DNA of 64,000 nucleotides from Nostoc parmelioides FACHB-3921. Lineage in GTDB: Bacteria; Cyanobacteriota; Cyanobacteriia; Cyanobacteriales; Nostocaceae. The translations under genes were made by a program, and so were the position numbers. Below, piece after piece: positions 57,809-64,000 of this stretch; positions within the stretch are counted from its first letter, which is position 1; each line of letters starts with the position of its first letter. The notes below the pieces were generated by a model that did not search any database, was not told the DNA's origin, and worked only from the letters and a program-made list of their open reading frames with translations. The stretch is from assembly GCF_014696625.1 (NCBI RefSeq), contig NZ_JACJQL010000011.1, positions 62,001 to 126,000 of the forward strand, in the 5' to 3' direction.

Positions 57809-59383
57809 ATGGTAAAAGATAGCCCAAAAGTTAGCTTAGATGCACTAATACCTAGAGAAGCGTTTGAAGTTGAAGATCAGCAAGCTCAAACTAGTGCGTA
57901 TAATATTGACAAAATACCAATTAACAATTTAAGGCAAAACGACTTTTTCTATCCATTTTTGCGAAAGCCTGATTTCCAAAGAGAAACTAATGAATGGGAT
58001 GCTCAAAGAATCTGCGATTTTATCGAAAGTTTTTTAGATGGTGATTTAATACCAGCCATTATTCTTTGGAGAAGTAATAGCGGATACTTTTTCGTAATTG
58101 ATGGTTCACATCGGTTAAGTGCATTGATAGCTTGGCTCAACGATGATTATGGTGATGGGAAGATTTCAAATAAATTTTATGATGGATATATTACAAACGA
58201 GCAAAAAAATGCTGCAATAGCAGCTAGAAAGCTAATTAAGGATAGAATAGGATCATACGAGGATTATAATAAGTTATTAATGCAAGGTAGAGATGCAATA
58301 GATACGAAAACTCGTGGCAGAATAATAAATTTGGGGAGTTTAGGTATTCAAGTTCAATGGGTTGGTGGTAACGCATCTAAAGCTGCAAATTCATTTTTTT
58401 TAATTAATCAGAAAGCAGCACCCATAAGCCCAACTGAAATGCGCTTATTAAAGGCTAGGAAAAAGGCTAATGGTGTTGCTTCTCGTGCAATTATGAGAAG
58501 CGGTAATGGTCATAAATATTGGTCAGATTTTTCACAGGAAAAACAAAAGAAAATTGAAGAATTAGCTCAAGAAATACATCAAATTATATTTGAACCTAAA
58601 CTTGAAAACCCTATAAAAACTACAGATGTTCCATTAGTAGGAAATATATCAACTTTTCAAAAGAACGAACTTATCCTGGAATTTGTCAATATAGTTAATG
58701 ATATAGAAGCAGAAAAAGAACTAGATTTAGAGGATGATTCAACAGGAGATAAAACAATAAAATTTTTAATAAATTGCCGGAAAATAGCACGAAGAATCAA
58801 TTCTAATCATCCCTCCTCCCTTGGATTGCATCCGCTTATATATTTCTACACTCGTGATGGTCGGTATAGAGTAGGTTCCTTTTATGGTGCTGTCAGTTTG
58901 ATATTGCATTTAGAAAAAACTAAATCTTATGATAAGTTTATAAAATGCCGAAAGAATTTTGAGTTGTTAATCTGGCAGCACGATGATATTGTTCCTCAGA
59001 TTGTCAGTAAAAGTAGCGTAGTCAAAGCACGAGCAAAAGTTAAAGATTTTTATTTAGCAATCATTGAAAAGCTAACGCAAGACGTAGAGAAAAAAAATAT
59101 TGTAAAGGACATTATAGTTGAGGGAAACTTTGGTTCCATAAAAACAAAGCCAAAAGTTAACCCAACTGATAATCAAAATAAAACTTTTTCACGGGAAACT
59201 AAAGCCGCGACTTTTATTAGAGATGCTTTACCTAAAGTTATAAGATGTAAAATTTGTGGAGGCTATCTTCACAGTAACTCTATATCTATAGATCACAAAA
59301 TCAGAAAAGAAGATGGTGGCTTAGGAAAATTAGACAATGCACAGTTGACTCATCCATATTGCAATACAACATTTAAAAACTAA
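57809..59383 (+). CDS. DUF262-type protein with C-terminal HNH nuclease motif
   Basis: 524 residues. The N-terminal part (about 45-130) has FYPFLRKPDFQRETNEWD, RICDFIESFLDGDLIPAIIL and VIDGSHRLSALIAWLND, the ParB/Srx-like DUF262 fold with a DGxHR motif. The C-terminal part is CKICGGYLHSNSISIDHKIRKEDGGLGKLDNAQLTHPYCN, a Zn-binding HNH endonuclease (Cys-x2-Cys, Asp-His, Asn, His-Pro-Tyr-Cys). The middle is helical. DUF262 plus nuclease fusions occur in modification-dependent restriction (GmrSD-like) and other phage-defence proteins. AT-rich. No partner gene follows on the same strand. Confidence 0.78.
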   Translation: MVKDSPKVSLDALIPREAFEVEDQQAQTSAYNIDKIPINNLRQNDFFYPFLRKPDFQRETNEWDAQRICDFIESFLDGDLIPAIILWRSNSGYFFVIDGSHRLSALIAWLNDDYGDGKISNKFYDGYITNEQKNAAIAARKLIKDRIGSYEDYNKLLMQGRDAIDTKTRGRIINLGSLGIQVQWVGGNASKAANSFFLINQKAAPISPTEMRLLKARKKANGVASRAIMRSGNGHKYWSDFSQEKQKKIEELAQEIHQIIFEPKLENPIKTTDVPLVGNISTFQKNELILEFVNIVNDIEAEKELDLEDDSTGDKTIKFLINCRKIARRINSNHPSSLGLHPLIYFYTRDGRYRVGSFYGAVSLILHLEKTKSYDKFIKCRKNFELLIWQHDDIVPQIVSKSSVVKARAKVKDFYLAIIEKLTQDVEKKNIVKDIIVEGNFGSIKTKPKVNPTDNQNKTFSRETKAATFIRDALPKVIRCKICGGYLHSNSISIDHKIRKEDGGLGKLDNAQLTHPYCNTTFKN

Positions 59384-59456
59384 GTAATCTCAAACCTAAT
59401 TAAAAAGTCTACAAATAGAATACTTTTTTTCATCGTGTAGAGCATAGATAGAGAAA

Positions 59457-62354
59457 CTATGATCTCATTGCCGGATATTGTTGCAATACCTGCTGTAAAT
59501 ATTGACCAGTATAAGACCGGGGATTTTTAGCAACTTCCTCAGGTGTCCCGACTGCAATAATTTCTCCCCCTTTGTCGCCACCTTCTGGCCCTAAATCAAT
59601 CACCCAATCAGCACAGCGAATTACATCTAAGTTGTGTTCGATTACCAAAATTGAGTTACCTTTATCGACCAATCTTTGCAACACATCAAGTAATTTGTGA
59701 ACATCATAAAAAGATAAGCCGGTGGTGGGTTCATCGATTAAATACAGGGTCTTACCTGTAGCGCGGCGAGATAATTCTGTGGCTAATTTTACCCTTTGCG
59801 CTTCGCCACCAGATAAAGTAGTTGCAGGCTGTCCCAGTCGGACGTAACCCAAGCCAACATCAACTAAAGTTTGCAGCCTTGTAGCAGCTTTGGGGATGTT
59901 TTGGAAGAAATCTAAACTCTCCTCAACAGTCATGTTGAGAACATCGGAAATAGATTTATCTTTATATTTCACTTGCAACGTTTCGCGGTTGTATCTTGCA
60001 CCTTTGCAAATTTCGCACTGTACATAAACATCAGGTAAAAAGTTCATTTCAATGACATTTACACCCTGTCCACTACAGGCTTCACAACGTCCACCTTTAA
60101 CGTTGAAAGAAAATTGTCCCGGTTTGTAACCTCTGGCTTTTGCTTCTACTGTCTGTGAAAATACGTCCCGAATTACGTCAAAAACCCCTGTGTAGGTTGC
60201 GGGGTTAGAACGTGGTGTACGTCCGATGGGTGATTGGTCAATGACGATCGCTTTATCAACTGCACTCAAACCCTGAATTTTCTCTAACTCTTTGGGTAAA
60301 GGAACTTTTTTAGTTAGATGATGTTGTAGCGATGGGTAAAGTAATTCGTTGATTAAAGTCGATTTACCAGAACCAGAAACACCAGTAACTGCTACAAGTT
60401 TACCTAAAGGAATTTCTACATCGATATTTCTTAAATTATTACGATGGGCATTTTTAATAGTTAAACTACGACCATTTCCTTCACGGCGTTCTCCTGGTGT
60501 ATTAATGACTTTACGTCCTGACAAATATGCACCAGTCAGAGACTCTTCTGCTGTTAATAAGGCTTGCAAATCGCCTTGAGAAATAATATTACCGCCGTGG
60601 ATACCTGCACCTGGCCCAATATCAACTAGATAGTCGGCGGCACGGATTGTTTCTTCATCGTGTTCCACTACAATTAAGGTATTACCTAAATCTCTTAATT
60701 TAGTTAAAGTTTTGAGTAATCTAGCGTTATCTCTTTGGTGTAAACCGATGCTTGGTTCATCTAAAACGTAGAGAACACCTGTTAAGCCAGAGCCAATTTG
60801 TGTAGCGAGGCGAATGCGTTGGGCTTCACCACCAGAGAGGGTCATGGCTGCACGGTCTAGGGTAAGATAATCTAAGCCGACATCTAACAAGAATTGTAAT
60901 CTAGCTTTAACTTCTCGCAGTACTAAATCAGCAATTTGCATCTGCCGATCGCTTAATTTTAATTGTTCTATTCTCTCTCGACAATCCCGAATCGAAACAC
61001 CAGTTAAATCTAAGATATTATATTGTCCCAACTTCACCGCCAAGGCTTCTGGTTTTAAACGTTTGCCGTGACAAACTTCACATGGTTGGTCAATTAAATA
61101 CTGCTCTAGTTTCTGCTTAATTAATTCGGAACCGCCTTCATATTGGCGTTGTAAAATTGGCAATACACCTTTAAAACTTGGGGTCTTCGGATTGTCTTTA
61201 CCTTCCTGCTTCTCCCCATACAAAATAATTTGCTGTTGTTCTGAGGTGAGTTTATGCCAATTTATTTGCAACTCAAAATTGTGAGTTTGTCCTAAACTAT
61301 ATAGTAGTTCCAAGTAATAGGAATTTTCTTTTTCTGACCAAGGAGCGATCGCCGCATATACTGGAGCTTCAGGGTCAGGTACGACCAATTCTGGCGAAAA
61401 TCGTCTTAAAGTGCCAAGACCGTGACAGTTGGGACAAGCGCCATAAGGGGAGTTAAAGGAGAACAAGCGCGGTGATAACTCCTCCATAACTGCACCATGT
61501 TCAGGACAGGCAAAGTTTTCTGAAAATACTAATTCTTCATCGTCAGTTGTCTCTTGTCCATCGTCTGTTGTGGAAGAATTACTGATCAATATGTTGGCAA
61601 TACCACCGGCTTGTTTGAGACACGTAGACAGGGAATCTACCAAACGTTCTTGAATACCGTCTTTTTTTACCAGTCGGTCAATGACAACTTCAATGGTATG
61701 AGTAATATTTTTATCTAACTCAATCGAGTCAGACAGTTCGCGGACTTCGCCATCAACCCGCACCCGGACAAAGCCTTGGGAAGCCAAACTAGATAATAAT
61801 TTGCGGTGAGTTCCTTTTTTACCCCTGACCACAGGCGCGAGAATTTGGAAGCGAGTCCGGTCTGGTAGTTCCATAATCCTATCAACCATCTCATCAATGG
61901 TTTGGGGTGCAATACAGCGATCGCATATGGGACAATGGGGTTCACCAGCTCGACCAAACAACAGTCGCAAATAGTCGTAAATTTCTGTCACCGTCCCCAC
62001 AGTAGAACGGGGGTTGTGAGATGTAGATTTTTGGTCAATAGAAATCGCCGGGCTTAAACCTTCGATGGCTTCCACATCCGGTTTATCTAATTGTCCTAAA
62101 AATTGTCTGGCGTAAGCACTGAGAGATTCCACATAGCGTCGTTGACCTTCTGCGAAGATGGTATCAAACGCCAAAGAAGATTTACCCGAACCTGATACAC
62201 CAGTAAACACGATCAGGCGATCGCGTGGCAATTCCAAGTCAATATTCTTCAGATTATGCTGTCGCGCACCCCGAATCCTAATGGTATTCTGGCTGTTGTG
62301 ATTGGCGTAGGGAAGATGTCCATTCAGGGATGCGGCTAGCTTATTATCTGACAT
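59457..62354 (-). CDS. uvrA: excinuclease ABC subunit A
   Basis: 965 residues. The two ABC modules are seen at GVSGSGKSSLAFDTIFAEGQRRYVESLSAYARQFLGQ (N-terminal) and GVSGSGKSTLINELLYP (second), with LSGGEAQRIRLA and LSGGEAQRVKLA signatures and VLDEPSIGLH / LIDEPTTGLS. Zinc motifs are CPICDRC, CEVCHGKR and CEACSGQG...CEICKG. It scans DNA for bulky lesions with UvrB. The region about 255-270 (SSTTDDGQETTDDEELVF) contains a low-complexity stretch not usual in UvrA. It is on the minus strand with no partner genes nearby. Confidence 0.97.
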   Translation of the reverse strand: MSDNKLAASLNGHLPYANHNSQNTIRIRGARQHNLKNIDLELPRDRLIVFTGVSGSGKSSLAFDTIFAEGQRRYVESLSAYARQFLGQLDKPDVEAIEGLSPAISIDQKSTSHNPRSTVGTVTEIYDYLRLLFGRAGEPHCPICDRCIAPQTIDEMVDRIMELPDRTRFQILAPVVRGKKGTHRKLLSSLASQGFVRVRVDGEVRELSDSIELDKNITHTIEVVIDRLVKKDGIQERLVDSLSTCLKQAGGIANILISNSSTTDDGQETTDDEELVFSENFACPEHGAVMEELSPRLFSFNSPYGACPNCHGLGTLRRFSPELVVPDPEAPVYAAIAPWSEKENSYYLELLYSLGQTHNFELQINWHKLTSEQQQIILYGEKQEGKDNPKTPSFKGVLPILQRQYEGGSELIKQKLEQYLIDQPCEVCHGKRLKPEALAVKLGQYNILDLTGVSIRDCRERIEQLKLSDRQMQIADLVLREVKARLQFLLDVGLDYLTLDRAAMTLSGGEAQRIRLATQIGSGLTGVLYVLDEPSIGLHQRDNARLLKTLTKLRDLGNTLIVVEHDEETIRAADYLVDIGPGAGIHGGNIISQGDLQALLTAEESLTGAYLSGRKVINTPGERREGNGRSLTIKNAHRNNLRNIDVEIPLGKLVAVTGVSGSGKSTLINELLYPSLQHHLTKKVPLPKELEKIQGLSAVDKAIVIDQSPIGRTPRSNPATYTGVFDVIRDVFSQTVEAKARGYKPGQFSFNVKGGRCEACSGQGVNVIEMNFLPDVYVQCEICKGARYNRETLQVKYKDKSISDVLNMTVEESLDFFQNIPKAATRLQTLVDVGLGYVRLGQPATTLSGGEAQRVKLATELSRRATGKTLYLIDEPTTGLSFYDVHKLLDVLQRLVDKGNSILVIEHNLDVIRCADWVIDLGPEGGDKGGEIIAVGTPEEVAKNPRSYTGQYLQQVLQQYPAMRS

Positions 62355-62643
62355 ATCGACAGGGTGATAGAGTGAGGCAGCGTGAAACAGTTTTTAATAA
62401 TACTATTTTTACTATGGTTATAGTAGAACAATAGTACTGTTTTAAGTAGAGATTTCCCAATATTTCTGGGATTGATGGTATGAGAATTTTGGCTTTGCAA
62501 GGTTATGAGGGCGTAATGGTAGGCAGGATAATGCTGTACCCTAATGGTTGCAAAATAGGTTTAACTAGAAAGCAGGTTGTCCAAGCTTGAGGGTTAGCTG
62601 TCGAACAAGTATCATTCCTGGCTCCAGAATAACTGCTTCATCT

Positions 62644-62844
62644 TCACCGAAACAACGGTCTTAGCACTTGATACAGAAGGACTACCACTATTGGCACAAT
62701 AATCGGGATTAACACTATCAGTCCCCATTTATCAAAGCGCAGTTTTTGACCTTCCGACTTCACAACAGCAATTAGACCAACTGCGCCTATGAGTATCCAA
62801 ATACAGCCGAAAGCTATAAAAATGGTAAATGCTGAGTCTTGCAT
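62644..62844 (-). CDS. small two-helix membrane protein
   Basis: 66 residues. Hydrophobic segments at about 7-27 (TIFIAFGCIWILIGAVGLIAV) and 43-62 (LIVLIPIIVPIVVVLLYQVL) flank a short basic loop (KSEGQKLRFDKW). Its ATG lies 20 bp downstream of the HAD gene stop codon, so it may be cotranscribed with that gene. Function unknown. Confidence 0.65.
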   Translation of the reverse strand: MQDSAFTIFIAFGCIWILIGAVGLIAVVKSEGQKLRFDKWGLIVLIPIIVPIVVVLLYQVLRPLFR

Positions 62845-62864
62845 AATTTGGTAATTGGTAATCC

Positions 62865-63611
62865 TTATTCGCCCTTCCTCAAAATATAACTAGATAACTC
62901 ACAAAATCCTTCCCCCTCAGCCGCAGTCGTGACGTAACTGGGTTGATGCTGTAATTGGTCTGCATATTTCAACACATTCGCCACACCGACAGAAAGAGGG
63001 AAATAGCGCCGATTAAATAAACTTTCATCATTAGGGCTATCACCAACAGTTACAACCTGAGTTGGGGAATAATCGGGAAAATATTTTTGTAAAACTTGTA
63101 ATAAGGCGATCGCTTTTTCCTGTCCTTGTGGTTTGATATGACACTGGACGTTGCTGTAAGTAAACCCCCAACCCATGTCTTGACAGAGATTGGCTATAAT
63201 TTGTAGTTCCTCTACAGTCAAGTCAGATACATCAAATGTCCAATCGGTAACGCGAAAGCGATTATCCCCCGATTCTTGAATTTGGGGAAATTTCTGTTTT
63301 AATTCTTGAAAAACTAAAGCTAAGTTCTGTCTATGTTCAGTTAAATCGGCAATGGGTGTTAATAGTAATGGATGCTCACTTTCAGCAGGATAGAACAAAC
63401 CCCCATTTTCCCCTATCGCCCCCGCAACTGGCATCAAGCTACTAATTCCACTCACCCAACCGGCTGAACGTCCGGTGACAATCAATACTGTCAACCCCGC
63501 AACCCTTAAATCTTCTAAGTTCTGCAACAAAGCCGCAGAAAATCTTCCTTGCTGAGTTAGAGTACCATCCATATCTGTAGCAATGAGGCGGACATGGCTC
63601 AATTCAGCCAT
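62865..63611 (-). CDS. HAD-superfamily (Cof/IIB type) phosphatase
   Basis: 248 residues from the ATG at 63611 (MAELSHVRLIATDMDGTLTQ); the frame stays open to 63752, but those residues are hydrophobic and leader-like, so the start is uncertain. HAD motif I is DMDGT with nucleophile Asp13 and Asp15; motif II in VTGRS; motif III Lys in GQEKAIALLQVL; motif IV VGDSPNDESLF. The IIB cap and the sequence fit sugar or mannosyl-3-phosphoglycerate/sucrose-6-phosphate-type phosphatases. Substrate unknown. Confidence 0.82.
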   Translation of the reverse strand: MAELSHVRLIATDMDGTLTQQGRFSAALLQNLEDLRVAGLTVLIVTGRSAGWVSGISSLMPVAGAIGENGGLFYPAESEHPLLLTPIADLTEHRQNLALVFQELKQKFPQIQESGDNRFRVTDWTFDVSDLTVEELQIIANLCQDMGWGFTYSNVQCHIKPQGQEKAIALLQVLQKYFPDYSPTQVVTVGDSPNDESLFNRRYFPLSVGVANVLKYADQLQHQPSYVTTAAEGEGFCELSSYILRKGE

Positions 63612-63782
63612 AGCATTTTGGGAAAGTCTTTGCAGATTTGGAGAATGTCCAGCACCAACATGGGGATTTATGTACATATGCGGTTTGAGAGAAGCTGTAA
63701 AAAATACCAATAATACAGCAATGCACAAGCATAAATTTGGGCATCCTAACACTAAGTAGTCAAACTTTTCTGTTTACTCACT

Positions 63783-64000
63783 ATGCTAACTTCAATACTC
63801 CTTGCCCAATCCCCACCGCCCAAAACAAAAAAAGTAATCCAGCAAAAACCAGCAGCCGAGTCGCAAATCTCACCTGTTTTGCTTGCTACCTCTGGGGGAT
63901 TACTTTTAGCAGTGATTGCTTTGGTAGTTTATGGTAGGCTCCAGATGAAGCAACTGGAGAAAAAACTGAAGTTTGAAAAATTTCGTGCTAAAGAACTAGA
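63783..64000 (+). CDS. partial membrane-anchored coiled-coil protein
   Basis: The frame opens at ATG 63783 and stays open to the window edge (72 codons). It reads MLTSILLAQSPPPKTKKVIQQ, then a single hydrophobic helix (VLLATSGGLLLAVIALVVYG, about 32-51), followed by a basic coiled-coil (QLEKKLKFEKFRAKELE). The rest is outside. An overlapping frame at 63737-63937 is its shadow. Confidence 0.55.
   Translation, partial: MLTSILLAQSPPPKTKKVIQQKPAAESQISPVLLATSGGLLLAVIALVVYGRLQMKQLEKKLKFEKFRAKEL

Noticed and set aside
63737-63937. A 66-codon frame at the right edge.
   Set aside because: Overlaps the better frame starting at 63783, which has a membrane helix and coiled coil and remains open to the edge.

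Overview
The window looks like chromosomal DNA of a filamentous, heterocyst-forming cyanobacterium of the Nostoc/Anabaena group. The signs are the very frequent GCGATCGC (HIP1) octamer, an allophycocyanin-B subunit gene (apcD), a DevBCA-type ABC exporter, a Mo-nitrogenase C-terminal-domain protein, many runs of 7-bp tandem repeats (GTTGACT, TTTTGAA, GGGATTG types), and close resemblance of the proteins to those I remember from Anabaena/Nostoc PCC 7120 and its relatives. The assignment rests on memory and pattern only; no search was run.

Layout. 0.3-4.4 kb: a TetR regulator followed by a DevB-DevC-DevA-like tripartite exporter operon. 4.5-9.3 kb: a Uma2-type nuclease-like gene, then purF and purL (both minus strand). 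PurL carries an in-frame insertion made of repeat DNA. 9.3-12.1 kb: a gene-free stretch with a perfect CRP-type palindrome and an orphan intrinsic terminator (candidate small RNA), apcD, and an RlmD/RumA-like m5U methyltransferase. 12.5-15.2 kb: an RsbW-like anti-sigma kinase, two small cyanobacterial proteins, and asnS. 16-18.7 kb: an RTX (calcium-binding repeat) protein and a NarL-type response regulator of the Rre1/Ycf29 type. 19.5-21.6 kb: groES-groEL under a K-box and a perfect CIRCE operator.

21.7-29 kb is the most mosaic part. A VapBC-like pair and a ParA-like ATPase with a small partner lie between groEL and ureD. The urease operon ureD-A-B-C is split by an AT-rich 305-codon gene of unknown function between ureB and ureC, and a truncated second VapBC pair follows ureC. 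29-37.8 kb: a REC-histidine kinase, an aldehyde dehydrogenase, a small sulfite-oxidase-fold protein, rpmF, a caspase-fold protein that has lost both catalytic residues, a Mo-nitrogenase C-terminal-domain protein, and an ArsB/SLC13-type permease. 37.7-42.3 kb: a Uma2 remnant, then asd-dapA-rnj (lysine/DAP biosynthesis plus RNase J). 43.2-47 kb: tig-clpP-clpX, a protein-folding and proteolysis cluster. 47-53.3 kb: an alpha/beta hydrolase, a HicB-like orphan, an FAD oxidoreductase, a YaaW-family protein and an O-antigen-ligase-like membrane protein. 53.3-57.7 kb: a palindrome-rich spacer, two tandem MscS-type channels and a HigBA module. 57.8-59.4 kb: a DUF262-HNH nuclease-like gene. 59.4-64 kb: uvrA, a small membrane protein, a HAD phosphatase, and a gene running off the right edge.

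Most genes are ordinary housekeeping genes. The accessory signal lies in toxin-antitoxin modules (two intact, one decayed, one HicB orphan), a ParA pair, the urease-operon insertion, the pseudo-caspase, the DUF262-HNH protein, and at least four repeat families, some of which have invaded coding sequence. I see no tRNA, rRNA, CRISPR array or intact insertion sequence.
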